This document shows, piece after piece, positions 8,173 through 16,930 of a stretch of 61,314 nt of DNA. Each line of letters starts with the position of its first letter. Position 1 is the stretch's first letter. Under the pieces are notes generated by a model. The model was given only the letters and a program-made list of their open reading frames with translations. It was not told where the DNA came from and ran no database searches. Both the position numbers and the translations under genes were made by a program. The stretch is taken from contig JARKQG010000035.1 in the NCBI GenBank assembly GCA_029974035.1, forward strand, positions 1-61,314, written 5' to 3'. This DNA comes from Eubacteriales bacterium. Lineage in GTDB: Bacteria > Bacillota_A > Clostridia > Christensenellales > Aristaeellaceae.

Positions 8173-8332
8173 TCCGCGAAGCCTAATTACCGCGCTATGG
8201 CTGGATCATTTCCTGTCCGGTTGTGTCGCGCTCCGCTTGACGCAGCGCTGCTGCGCCTGCGCTCCGGCTCCGTGCCGGGCAGAAAAATCTCTGCGCCCTA
8301 TCATCGGCTCTTAGCCTTCGTGGACTACTAGG
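8165..8332. repeat. MITE-like element bounded by 22-bp imperfect inverted repeats
   Basis: The left end (8165-8186) and the right end (8311-8332) are inverted copies matching at 19 of 22 positions; the shared core is AGTAGTCC-CGAAG-CTAA with single differences. The 124 bp between them has no gene. The left arm supplies the stop codon of the upstream GTPase gene and the right arm contributes part of the AGGAGG ribosome site of the next gene. It may be a small non-autonomous element or a large transcribed hairpin. Confidence 0.5.
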
Positions 8333-8340
8333 AGGATCTC

Positions 8341-9912
8341 ATGGCGACCCCTCTATACGTTTTGACGGGATTTCTCGGGGCGGGCAAGACCACCCTTCTC
8401 AATCGCCTTCTGGGCGGCTTTGCAAGGGGGAAGCGCCGCGCGCTTGTACTGCAATTTGAGGGTGGAGAAGAACCCGTGGCATCGGGCGTTGACCGCATGG
8501 ACTTCCGGAAAAAGGACCTGGAAAAGAAACCGGAGGCGATCGCAGAGGCGATTGCCGGCGCGATGAAAAAGCAGCCGGTCGATGCCGTATGGATCGAATG
8601 GAACGGCGTGACGCCCTTTGCAACGCTGCAGGCGCTTTTGGCGCGGGCTCCGCTCAGGGACCTTTTGCAGCTCCGCAAGGTTGTTCACGTGGCGGACGCC
8701 GCGTCGGTGGAAACCCTGATGGGGCGCACCGGCGCGGCGCTGCCCGAGCAGATCGCAAACAGTGACTTCGCGGTGGTGCGCGGCGCGAAAACGCCGGAGG
8801 ACGGGAAGCGGATGCGCCGGCTTCTGGGAACGGTCAATCCGGGGATTCCGGTATACCGGGATGAGAGGCTGGCTGAAATCCAAAAAGCGGTGTTCCGAAG
8901 GCGGGAGAATCCCTTCAGCACTTTCTTCCTTCTGGTCGTGCTCATGACGCTGGTCTATTTGGCGGGCTCGATGCTGTTCACGCAGATGCGCGTTGATATC
9001 AATACCATCGTCAACGTGTTTCTCGGGATTATTCTGCAAGCGGTTCCGTTCCTTTTGATCGGCGTACTGCTCTCCTCGCTGATCCAGACCTACATCAGCA
9101 GCGCGCTGGTGGAGCGCTATTTCCCCAAATCGTTGGGCCTTGGGATGCTGGCGGCGGTTGTGGGCGGCTTTTGCCTGCCGGTTTGCGACTGCGCGTCCAT
9201 TCCGATCTTTCGGACGCTCGTCAGAAAGGGCGTTCCCCTTCCAGCCGCAATTGCATTTATGACGGCCTCCCCGGTCATCAACCCGGTGGTCATTTGGTCC
9301 ACCTACTATGCGTTTGGCGGCGATCTGTCGATCGTCGGCGCCCGGACAGGGCTGGGGTTGATTTCCGCGGTCGTCATCGGGCTGTCCTTCGCGCTTCGCA
9401 CGCCGAAGGAGCAAGTGCTGTCGGGCGGCGCCTGGAACAGGCTCACGTGCGGCTGCGGCTGCTATGACGATCCGGGAAGCGTCACGGGGGCGCGTGCCAA
9501 GTTTGAGCTGTTTATCCGCCACGCGCAGGCCGAGTTTTTCGATGTGGGCAAGTATCTGATCCTGGGCACGCTTGTTTCCTCCGTATTTCAGGCGGCCGGC
9601 ACCGGGTTATTTTCCCGGGCGCAGGGCGGCGCGGGGCTGGTTCTGTCAACGGTCGTCATGATGGTAATGGCGTTTGTGCTGTCGCTGTGTTCGTCTTCTG
9701 ACGCGGTGGTGGGGCGCAGCTTCGCAAGCCAGTTCCCGATGGGCGCGATCATGGGCTTTCTGGTATTCGGGCCGATGATGGACATCAAAAACGCCATGAT
9801 GCTGTCCGCGGGCTTTTCAAAAAAGTTCATTGCGCGGCTTTCCGCGGCGGCGTTTGCCGTTTGCCTGACCGTGGTCAGTGTGTACTGCGCGTGGGGAGGG
9901 GCATGGCAATGA
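8341..9912 (+). CDS. Fusion of a degenerate COG0523 GTPase domain with a UPF0718/ArsP-type permease
   Basis: A 523-residue fusion. Residues 1-175 resemble a CobW GTPase, with Walker A GFLGAGKTT at 10-18. The CxCC motif is absent, the usual EPSG switch reads WIEWNG, and no NKxD guanine motif is seen. Residues 190-523 are a permease of about eight membrane segments of the YcgR/YraQ type (DUF318), with the family motif GFCLPVCDCASIP, a CGCGC cluster in a loop and LCSSSDA in a late helix. The permease is expected to move a metal or metal complex; its cysteines suit a soft metal. AGGAGG lies seven bases before the ATG. The next gene overlaps as ATGA. Confidence 0.8.
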   Translation: MATPLYVLTGFLGAGKTTLLNRLLGGFARGKRRALVLQFEGGEEPVASGVDRMDFRKKDLEKKPEAIAEAIAGAMKKQPVDAVWIEWNGVTPFATLQALLARAPLRDLLQLRKVVHVADAASVETLMGRTGAALPEQIANSDFAVVRGAKTPEDGKRMRRLLGTVNPGIPVYRDERLAEIQKAVFRRRENPFSTFFLLVVLMTLVYLAGSMLFTQMRVDINTIVNVFLGIILQAVPFLLIGVLLSSLIQTYISSALVERYFPKSLGLGMLAAVVGGFCLPVCDCASIPIFRTLVRKGVPLPAAIAFMTASPVINPVVIWSTYYAFGGDLSIVGARTGLGLISAVVIGLSFALRTPKEQVLSGGAWNRLTCGCGCYDDPGSVTGARAKFELFIRHAQAEFFDVGKYLILGTLVSSVFQAAGTGLFSRAQGGAGLVLSTVVMMVMAFVLSLCSSSDAVVGRSFASQFPMGAIMGFLVFGPMMDIKNAMMLSAGFSKKFIARLSAAAFAVCLTVVSVYCAWGGAWQ

Positions 9913-10709
9913 AAAACGATGCATTGAATCCGCAGGTGTTTTTGGAAACAGCCTGCTATGTGACCTTTGCCGCGGTGATGCTGTATCTGGCGCTCAGCGG
10001 AAAGTATCTGACGTACATCGCGCCGCGCATGAAGCCGTATCTGTATTTTTCGGCGGCCGTGATGCTCGCCTGGTCATTTTTCAATCTGCGCAGGATGTAC
10101 CGCCCGCAGCACATTGTGCGGTCGCTTCACTGTCTTGTGCTGGCCGTTCCGATCCTGCTGCTGCTTCTGCCGCACCGGCCGCTGGATGCGTCGAGCATAT
10201 CCGCCGCCTATGTCGGCGGCACGCTGTCCGCTTCCGCCGCCACCCCCTCCACCGCTTTGGAGGAAGATGAAGATGCTCCCCCGGATCCAGCAGCGCAGAG
10301 CGGCACTTTCCCGGAAGTGCCAGAGGGGCTTCCCGGTCTGGATGTGGCAGCCAGGCGTTTTGATATCCCTGACGACGCGTTTTACGAGTGCATTTCCGAG
10401 CTGTATCTGAACACGGAGGCCTACGTGGGGTATACGGTGTCCATGACCGGATACGTGCTGAAGGACCCCGAATTTGGCGAGACCGGATTTGTGCCTGCGC
10501 GCCTGGCGATGTCCTGCTGCGTGGCGGATCTGGTGCCGATGGGGATGATTTGCATGTATGATGCGCTGGATTCTCTTGAAGACGGCGCGTGGGTCACCGT
10601 CGAAGGCGCGTTGTTCCAAGGGGTTTACATGGGGGGAACCGAGCCGCAGCTTCGCGTGACGCGCGTCACGCCCGCGGAGGAAATCGAGGGGTATATCTAT
10701 ATCTATTAG
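9909..10709 (+). CDS. UPF0703/TIGR03943 family protein, YcgQ-like
   Basis: A 266-residue membrane-attached protein and the usual partner of the UPF0718 permease (YcgR/YcgQ in B. subtilis). Residues 1-95 contain three or four membrane helices. Residues about 100-140 are an Ala/Asp/Glu-rich linker. The rest is an extracytoplasmic domain with the conserved CCVADLVPMG stretch. The start is set by the ATGA overlap with the permease gene, with GGGGAGG nine bases upstream; an ATG two codons earlier is too close to that site. Its role is unknown, but it should act with the permease fusion. Confidence 0.82.
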   Translation: MKNDALNPQVFLETACYVTFAAVMLYLALSGKYLTYIAPRMKPYLYFSAAVMLAWSFFNLRRMYRPQHIVRSLHCLVLAVPILLLLLPHRPLDASSISAAYVGGTLSASAATPSTALEEDEDAPPDPAAQSGTFPEVPEGLPGLDVAARRFDIPDDAFYECISELYLNTEAYVGYTVSMTGYVLKDPEFGETGFVPARLAMSCCVADLVPMGMICMYDALDSLEDGAWVTVEGALFQGVYMGGTEPQLRVTRVTPAEEIEGYIYIY

Positions 10710-10777
10710 GACGCGGCGGCGAAGGTGGCCCGGCAGCGGCCGGGCATTCTGGAGATGGCGAGGGCGGCATCTCGGGT

Positions 10778-10799
10778 TCATGCCGCCGGGGCGGCATGA
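10778..10799. terminator. Hairpin between convergent operons
   Basis: TCATGCCGCC and GGCGGCATGA form a perfect 10-bp stem around GG. It lies between the zinc operon (plus) and the nucleoside operon (minus). There is no U-run, so it may stop or protect both transcripts only partly. Confidence 0.45.
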
Positions 10800-10802
10800 G
10801 CA

Positions 10803-11927
10803 TCAGCCGGCCTCCCTCGCCCAGCGCGCGATCAGCGCCCGGTATACCCGAATGCTGTCCCGATATGCGGCGAGGGAAACGCGCTCGTTGGGCGTATGGG
10901 CCTGGTCGCTCTCCCCCGGGCCGAAAAGCGCCGCGTCAAAGCGGCCGTATTTCAAAAAGATGGAGGCATCGCTGAAAAAAGCGGTGCCCACGGGATTCGG
11001 CGCCTCCCCGAGTTCCTCCCGGCAGCAGGCCGTCAGGACCCTGACGATGGGCGCGTCCTCCCCCACGGTCACCGCGGCCCGGTCGTTGAGGACTTCCAAA
11101 TCGATCCAAAGGCCATGGACGGACAGCGCCCGCGCGGCCGCCTGAAAAGTGTCGATCAGCGCGGCGTGGGCCGCGCCGGGCACCGTGCGCACATCCATCA
11201 GGAGTTCCGCGCGATCCGGCACCATGTTCTGCTTGATGCCGCCGGTGAGCCCCGTCACCGTCGCGGTGGGCGGCGTCAGAAGCGGATGCGCGCCGCTCAG
11301 GCACCCGCGAACCGCCTCGGCAAAGCGCATCGCACCCTCAATGGCGTTCACGCCCCGCTCCGGATACGCGCCGTGGCTCACGCGGCCGGTCACCGTCGCC
11401 CGAAGCCAGATCGCGCCCTTGGCGGCAAGCGCCGGGCGGTTGCCGGTGGGCTCCCCGATGACGATGGCGCCGACGCCGTCCGCCTCGCCGGACTCCATCA
11501 GCGCCGCCGCCCCCAGTCCGCCGGACTCCTCGTCCGCCGTACCGGCAAAAAGGATGTCCGTCCGGGGCGTTTCCCCGGAGCGCGCGTATTCCCGGAACGC
11601 AAAGAGCGCGGCGGCGAGGCCGCTTTTCATATCGCTGGCGCCCCGCGCATGGAGGCATCCGTCCCTTTGGCTCGCCGTCCCCGGCGGGGTCAGCCATCCG
11701 CCGCCATGGGGCACGGTGTCCAGGTGGCCGTTCAGCAGCAGCGCGCCTTCCCGCCGATGTCCGGGGATGCGCGCCACGACGTTGGCCCGCTGCCCGGATA
11801 TCGGCCGCACCGACGCGCCGCAGGGCGCGTCCGCCAGGTACCGTGCGATCCACTCCGCCAGAGCCCGCTCGTTGCCGGGCGGGTTCTGGGTGTCGATGTT
11901 CAGAATGTCGCAAAGCAGCCTCTCCAT
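10803..11927 (-). CDS. M20 family amidohydrolase/peptidase (ArgE/DapE-like)
   Basis: A 374-residue cytoplasmic metal-dependent hydrolase of N-acyl or N-carbamoyl compounds. The two-metal site is complete: NGHLDTVP (residues about 79-86), SDMKSGLAA, the catalytic pair ADEES, GEPTGN, and a C-terminal histidine in DQAHTPNERV. The dimerisation-domain histidine is present in VSHGAYPERG. It is the last gene of the nucleoside operon. The start ATG at 11927 overlaps the preceding stop as TGATG; a longer frame exists without support. The substrate is unknown; the operon suggests an acylated or carbamoylated purine derivative. Confidence 0.8.
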   Translation of the reverse strand: MERLLCDILNIDTQNPPGNERALAEWIARYLADAPCGASVRPISGQRANVVARIPGHRREGALLLNGHLDTVPHGGGWLTPPGTASQRDGCLHARGASDMKSGLAAALFAFREYARSGETPRTDILFAGTADEESGGLGAAALMESGEADGVGAIVIGEPTGNRPALAAKGAIWLRATVTGRVSHGAYPERGVNAIEGAMRFAEAVRGCLSGAHPLLTPPTATVTGLTGGIKQNMVPDRAELLMDVRTVPGAAHAALIDTFQAAARALSVHGLWIDLEVLNDRAAVTVGEDAPIVRVLTACCREELGEAPNPVGTAFFSDASIFLKYGRFDAALFGPGESDQAHTPNERVSLAAYRDSIRVYRALIARWAREAG

Positions 11928-12673
11928 CACGACTTCGTCAGCCAGTCCGCGATGCCCTGCCACAGCGGATCGTAGCCGGCCCAGCCCACAAACTCCGGCG
12001 GACCCCAGTGGGGCGCGCAGTCGGAGGCAAAGGCGCAGGAGCGGCCCTTGCCGAATTCGCCGAAGGCGAGGAAAGGGTTGCCCTCCACCTTCATCACAAT
12101 ATCGCAGCCCTCCAGCGGCAGCGTCTTATTGTACCCCAGGAAGTGCGGCCAGTCCTTCGGGACGCCGGCCAGCGCCGGGTGGTCGTGGAGCACGACCGGG
12201 GTCACGCCCTCGGGTTTTTCCATCAGGTCGTCCACGCCCAGACATTGGACCGGGAGCACTTCGGCAATGGCGGTCTGCCCGTACTTGGCCTTGGCGTCCA
12301 CGCCGGAGAAGGCCATGTAGCCGCCCACCATGAGCAGCGCGCCGCCCGCGCGCACGTAATCGCGGATCAGGTTGCAGCGGTTGGGCATCCGCACGCTTTT
12401 GGAAAACGTGTCCGGGTGCAGAAGCAGCGTATTGGAGCCGGTATCCGAGAGGATCACGCAGGCATACCCGGCGAGTTCCTCCATCGTGAAGGGGAATTGG
12501 GTCGCGATCTTGTGGTTGGGCAGGTACGTCACCTCGTAGCCGCCCTTCTCCAGCGCCGCGATCAGCGCGTCCGCGCCCTCCTCATAAACGGATGTGTAGA
12601 ACGCGTCAAATCCCTTGACGTGGGTGGTGTAGCTGGTCCAGGATTCGCCGGCCAGCAGGATCTTCTTCCCCAT
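11927..12673 (-). CDS. Class I glutamine amidotransferase-like protein (GATase1_like)
   Basis: A 248-residue cytoplasmic protein with a flavodoxin-like amidotransferase fold. It opens with GKKILLAGESWTSYTTHVKG and contains GGALLMVGGYMAFSG, the nucleophile-elbow region of the PF07090 family. The usual GxCxG cysteine is not there, so it is not a normal glutaminase. Such proteins occur in carbohydrate and nucleoside gene sets but have no firm function. GGAGG lies eight bases before the ATG at 12673. It sits between the two M20 genes, so it probably acts on the same compound. Confidence 0.7.
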   Translation of the reverse strand: MGKKILLAGESWTSYTTHVKGFDAFYTSVYEEGADALIAALEKGGYEVTYLPNHKIATQFPFTMEELAGYACVILSDTGSNTLLLHPDTFSKSVRMPNRCNLIRDYVRAGGALLMVGGYMAFSGVDAKAKYGQTAIAEVLPVQCLGVDDLMEKPEGVTPVVLHDHPALAGVPKDWPHFLGYNKTLPLEGCDIVMKVEGNPFLAFGEFGKGRSCAFASDCAPHWGPPEFVGWAGYDPLWQGIADWLTKS

Positions 12674-12687
12674 GCTCTTTCCCTCCA

Positions 12688-13965
12688 TCATGTATTGTCG
12701 CACCATTTCAGGATCAGCGCGGCGTAGGCTGCGATGGCGTCGAAGTAGCTGTCAATCGCCACGTATTCGTCCACGGCGTGGCATTCCTCGAGCCGCCCGG
12801 GGCCGTACTGCAGCGTCGGGCAGCCGGCGATGTTGCGCCATACCCGGCTGTCACATCCGGCAGGGCTGCCGACAATCTCCACGGGCCTGCCCAGCGCAGC
12901 CTCATGGGCGCTTCGGAAGGCATCGGTAAAGGGATGGCCGCCCTCCATCTCAAAGGCGCCGCCCGCCTGATAGATTTCGATCTCCGGGCGGTGCTCGCTC
13001 AGCCAGGGGTCGCCCTTCGAGGCCCATTCAATGGCCTCGGTAAACTCCGAAACCACCTGATGATGCTGCATCTGCGCGGGCAGGTAGTGTACGCACACCT
13101 CAAAGACGCAACTTCCCGCCACCGTAGAACCTGCGGTGCCGCCGTGGATGGTGCCTACGTTCAGGTTGGGCGCGGGCAGCAGCGGGTGCTTGTACTTGAG
13201 AAGCCACCGATGCTCCAGATCGTCGATGGCGCGGATCAGCCGGATGGTCTTTTCGATGGCGCTGACGCCCTGCCACTTGAGGCCGGACTGGGTGGCGAGC
13301 CCCGAAACCCGCACGCGGAAGAATACAAAACCCATGTGCGCGGCAATCAGCCCGCCGTCCGTCGGCTCACAGACCACGACGGCGTCGGCCCTAAGGCCCT
13401 GAACCGCCGCGGCGATGGAGCCGTTCCCGCCGCCTTCCTCATCCGCGACGGAGGCGATGATCACATCGCCGGGAAGCCCGATTCCGGCGTCCCGCAGCGC
13501 CTTGACCGCCATGACCGAGGCCACCAGGCCGCCCTTCATGTCTGCCGCGCCCAGGCCGTAGAGCCTTCCATCCTCCACCACGGCGCCGTGGGGCGGATGC
13601 TTCCAGAGGGCCGCCTCGCTGACGGGCATCGTGTCCATGTGTCCATTGAACATCAGGCTCCGGCCGCCGCCGCCGGAAAAGCGGCCGTACACGTTCTCGC
13701 GCCCGTCGTAATTGTGCCCGGGGTTCCCCTCCCCGTAGAGGCGCATCGCCGTTTCAATGTCCGCCTCGCGCATCGGCCGCACCTCGACCTGGGCGCCCAG
13801 CCCCCGGAGCAGACGCGCCATGTAGGCCTGCCCTTCTTTTTCCAGGCCGCCCGCAATGCCGTGGCCCAGGCAGTGGGTGTCGATCATCACCAGTTCCCGG
13901 AGGGGCTCGAGGTACCGGTCCGGATCGGCCTTCAGCAGTTGACGGACGCGCTCGTTAACGGTCAT
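12688..13965 (-). CDS. M20 family amidohydrolase/peptidase with altered lid histidine
   Basis: A 425-residue member of the ArgE/DapE/ACY1 group. Metal and catalytic motifs are present: NGHMDTMP, AADMKGGL, ADEEGGG, CEPTDGG and a C-terminal histidine in ECHAVDEY. In the dimerisation domain, where most members have a histidine that reaches into the partner active site, this protein reads LATQSGLKWQG with Gln. It differs clearly from the other M20 enzyme of the operon, so the two probably carry out different steps. The gene overlaps the end of the nucleoside hydrolase gene by 11 bp, which supports the ATG at 13965. Confidence 0.8.
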   Translation of the reverse strand: MTVNERVRQLLKADPDRYLEPLRELVMIDTHCLGHGIAGGLEKEGQAYMARLLRGLGAQVEVRPMREADIETAMRLYGEGNPGHNYDGRENVYGRFSGGGGRSLMFNGHMDTMPVSEAALWKHPPHGAVVEDGRLYGLGAADMKGGLVASVMAVKALRDAGIGLPGDVIIASVADEEGGGNGSIAAAVQGLRADAVVVCEPTDGGLIAAHMGFVFFRVRVSGLATQSGLKWQGVSAIEKTIRLIRAIDDLEHRWLLKYKHPLLPAPNLNVGTIHGGTAGSTVAGSCVFEVCVHYLPAQMQHHQVVSEFTEAIEWASKGDPWLSEHRPEIEIYQAGGAFEMEGGHPFTDAFRSAHEAALGRPVEIVGSPAGCDSRVWRNIAGCPTLQYGPGRLEECHAVDEYVAIDSYFDAIAAYAALILKWCDNT

Positions 13966-14893
13966 AATGATGAATCCCCGCTTCAATAATATCCCAAAAT
14001 TTCGCCACGTCGATGTCCACGGCCACGTTCGCGTTGGGCTCACGCCCGAGATAGCCGAAGGAATCGCAGTTCGTTCGGCCGTAGCTGTCCACGCCGCGGA
14101 TATCGACGGACGCATACATCCGCTGAACGGTCAGAACCGACGGATCGATCAGGTAGGCGATGGTGACCGGGTCGTGCAGCGGCCCGCCCTCCCAGCCGAA
14201 CACCCGCTTTTGCGTGGCGTTGAAAAACCGCATGAGATCCGCAAACAGGCGCGCGGCGCGGTTCCCGACCGCAGCCATCCGGTCGACGACGGCGGGCAGG
14301 CACAGCACCTTCCGCGTCACGTCCAACCCCACCATCGTGACCGGGCGCCCGCAGGAAAACGCCACATGGGCCGCCTCGGCGTCGGTGATGATGTTGAATT
14401 CCGCCGCGGGGGTCACGTTTCCGAAGCCGTGGCTGCCGCCCATCAGCACGATTTCCCGGATCTTCGGCACGATGGCCGGTTCAAACCGCATGGCGAGGGC
14501 CAGGTTGGTCATCGGCCCGGTGGTGACGACGGTGATGTCGCCGTCCGACTTCAGCAGCGCATCCACGATGAATTCCACCGCCCGGCCCGGCTGCGGCGCG
14601 CGCGCCAGCGGGGCAAAGGCCGGGCCGTCCAGCCCGGTTTCGCCGTGAATGTCGTCGGCGATGGGCGGCCGCGTGCGCACCAGCGGGTTGGCGCTTCCGG
14701 CGTACACCGGTACGTCAAGGTCCAGATACTGGCACACATTCAGCGCGTTTTTGACCGTCTTTTCAATCGTCTGGTTGCCGGATACCACCGTAATGCCCAT
14801 CAGCTCGATCGCGGGGCTCCTCCCGGCCAGCATGATCGCCACCGCGTCGTCGTGGCCGGGGTCACAGTCGAGAATGATCTTGCGCTTTTCCAT
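13955..14893 (-). CDS. Inosine-uridine preferring nucleoside hydrolase family protein
   Basis: A 312-residue N-ribohydrolase that cleaves the glycosidic bond of nucleosides. The calcium and ribose site DCDPGHDDA is at residues 7-15; TTGPMTNLALAM, EFNIITDAEAA and the active-site histidine region GPLHDPVT are all present. GGAGG lies five bases before the ATG at 14893. Located directly after the nucleoside-type ABC importer, it should release base and ribose from the imported compound. Confidence 0.88.
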   Translation of the reverse strand: MEKRKIILDCDPGHDDAVAIMLAGRSPAIELMGITVVSGNQTIEKTVKNALNVCQYLDLDVPVYAGSANPLVRTRPPIADDIHGETGLDGPAFAPLARAPQPGRAVEFIVDALLKSDGDITVVTTGPMTNLALAMRFEPAIVPKIREIVLMGGSHGFGNVTPAAEFNIITDAEAAHVAFSCGRPVTMVGLDVTRKVLCLPAVVDRMAAVGNRAARLFADLMRFFNATQKRVFGWEGGPLHDPVTIAYLIDPSVLTVQRMYASVDIRGVDSYGRTNCDSFGYLGREPNANVAVDIDVAKFWDIIEAGIHHYDR

Positions 14894-14936
14894 GAAGGCC
14901 TCCAATCCGCATGTTTTTCCGCGCGCGCCGCGCCCG

Positions 14937-15869
14937 TCACCGGGTGACGAGCGCGCTCTTTCTGCGCCGCTCCTGCGCGTTCTTGACCGCCATCGACGCC
15001 CACAGCACGGCCACCGTCACCACATAGGGCATCAGCAGGATCACCTGGGACGGCACGCCAAAGGGCTGCAGCCGCCCGCCGATGGAGTCCGCCAGGCCGA
15101 ACACCAGGCAGCCCACGGTGGTGCGCACCGGGTCGGCCGCGCCGAAGTACATGGCCGCCACGCCCATGAAGCCGCGGCCGTTTGTCATGCCCTCGGTGAA
15201 CATCTTGGAATATCCCAGCGACAGGTGCGCGCCGGCAAGGCCGCCGATGAGCCCGGCGATGATGATCGCCTGATACTTCATCGCGGGGACGTTGATCCCC
15301 GCGGTCTGCGCCGCGGCCGGCAGCTGCCCCACCGCCCGGAGCCGAAGGCCCCAGGGCGTCTTGTAAAACAGGAAGCTGATGAGCGCGATCAGCAGAATCA
15401 CAAACCATTCCGTGATCGACCAGCCGTTAAAGACGGCGTTCAGAAATTCGTTGCCCTCGAGAAAGCCAAAGGCGGCCTTCGGGATGCCCGCGAGGTTCGG
15501 GTCCGTAAACGTGCCGGATTTCCCCAGCACGCTGTTGAGCAGGAATTTGGTGATCGCCAGGGCAAACAGGTTGACGCCGATGCCCAGCGCGCAGTTATCC
15601 GCCTTGTAGCGGATGTGCCCGACGGCGATGATCAGCCCCATGACAAGCCCCGCCAGCATCGCCACCCCCACCGCCAGCACCCACGAGCCCGTCAGGTAGC
15701 TGACCGCCACCGCCGCGAAGGCCCCCACCAGCATGATGCCCTCGGTGCCGATGTTCAGGATGTCCGCCTGCTGGGTGATCGACGCGCAGAGCGCCGCGTA
15801 GACGATGGGCGTCGCGGAGCGGATGGTCGCGTAGATCAGCGAGGACGTGAAGATCCTCTCCAGAATCAT
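14937..15869 (-). CDS. BMP-type nucleoside ABC transporter permease, NupQ-like
   Basis: A 310-residue permease of the BPD_transp_2 type, with eight or nine membrane helices. It carries the family stretch QADILNIGTEGIMLVGAF near residue 35 and LAGAHLSLGYSKMFTEGMTNGRGFMG near residue 220. It overlaps the preceding permease gene by 4 bp. With its partner it forms the membrane channel for guanosine-like or other nucleosides. Confidence 0.88.
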   Translation of the reverse strand: MILERIFTSSLIYATIRSATPIVYAALCASITQQADILNIGTEGIMLVGAFAAVAVSYLTGSWVLAVGVAMLAGLVMGLIIAVGHIRYKADNCALGIGVNLFALAITKFLLNSVLGKSGTFTDPNLAGIPKAAFGFLEGNEFLNAVFNGWSITEWFVILLIALISFLFYKTPWGLRLRAVGQLPAAAQTAGINVPAMKYQAIIIAGLIGGLAGAHLSLGYSKMFTEGMTNGRGFMGVAAMYFGAADPVRTTVGCLVFGLADSIGGRLQPFGVPSQVILLMPYVVTVAVLWASMAVKNAQERRRKSALVTR

Positions 15870-16930
15870 TTGAGCACCCCCTTGATCGCGTTGGCGCGCT
15901 TTGTCCTTGGCGCGCGCTGGCGGTTAAAGGTAAACAGCGTTTCCATCGTGGCAAAGATGATGAAAAGGGCCGTGATCGTATCGACGATGGACTTGGGCAC
16001 GCCGGTGGTCTGCTGCATGCCCATGGCGCCGGACTTCAGGATCGCCAGGAACAGTGCCATGAAGGGAACCAGCCGCAGGTCGTTTTTGACGATCAGCGCC
16101 GCCAGCATGCCGTTGGAGCCCAGATTCGTCGCAAAGTTGTTGAGGAAGTAGCCGTGTACGCCCAGGATTTCAATGCAGCCGGTCACGCCGCCAATGGCGC
16201 CGGAGATCATCATCGTCCGGATCAGGATATCCTTCGGATCGATGCCGGCGTACTCCGCAAACATCGGATTGGTCCCCGCCATGCGGATCTTGAAGCCCAG
16301 GCGCGTGCTGGACATCATCAGAATCAGCCCCACCGAAAGCGCCAGCGCGATGAAGAGCCCCGTGTTGACGCTGGAGGGCTTCATGAACTGGGTCAGCGTC
16401 ACCAGTACGGGGTCGGACTGCGCGTTGGCGACGCCCGCGCTCATGGGCCCGGTGACGAGATAGGAGGTGATGTACAGCGCCACGTAGTTCATGAGGATGG
16501 TCACGCAGATCTCGCTGACGTTGTAGTAGGCCTTCAGCACCGCCGGGATGATCGCCCACACCGCCCCCGCCGCCATCGCGGCGGCAAAGCACAGCAGAAT
16601 GTGCGGAAAGGCGGGAAGCCCCTTCACGTTGATCCCCACCCACGCGGCCGCGATGCCGCCCAGAAAGACTTCGCCCTCGACGCCCACGTTGAACGCGCCG
16701 GCCTTCGACGCTACGGCAAAGGCCATGCCGGTCAGCAGAAGCGGCGTAAAATTGGCCAGCGTCGTTCCGAAGTTGCGCTTGCCGGCAAAGGCGCCCCGCA
16801 TCAGCGCGTAATAGGCGTCCAACGGGTTCTCTCCGATCAGGAGGATGACCACCGCACCCACCGCCATCGCGACGAGCAGGATCAGAAGGATGCGCAGCGT
16901 GCCCGCGCCGGATTCTCCCCATCGCTTCAC
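15866..16930 (-). CDS. BMP-type nucleoside ABC transporter permease, NupP-like
   Basis: A 354-residue permease with eight to ten membrane helices. It shows the family motifs TLANFTPLLLTGMAFAVASK, AGAFNVGVEGEVFLGG and VSEICVTILMNYVALYITSYL. It overlaps the ATPase gene by 4 bp and the second permease gene by 4 bp, so translation is coupled. Its order (ATPase, long permease, short permease) is that of the B. subtilis nup (yufNOPQ) genes. Confidence 0.88.
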   Translation of the reverse strand: MKRWGESGAGTLRILLILLVAMAVGAVVILLIGENPLDAYYALMRGAFAGKRNFGTTLANFTPLLLTGMAFAVASKAGAFNVGVEGEVFLGGIAAAWVGINVKGLPAFPHILLCFAAAMAAGAVWAIIPAVLKAYYNVSEICVTILMNYVALYITSYLVTGPMSAGVANAQSDPVLVTLTQFMKPSSVNTGLFIALALSVGLILMMSSTRLGFKIRMAGTNPMFAEYAGIDPKDILIRTMMISGAIGGVTGCIEILGVHGYFLNNFATNLGSNGMLAALIVKNDLRLVPFMALFLAILKSGAMGMQQTTGVPKSIVDTITALFIIFATMETLFTFNRQRAPRTKRANAIKGVLK

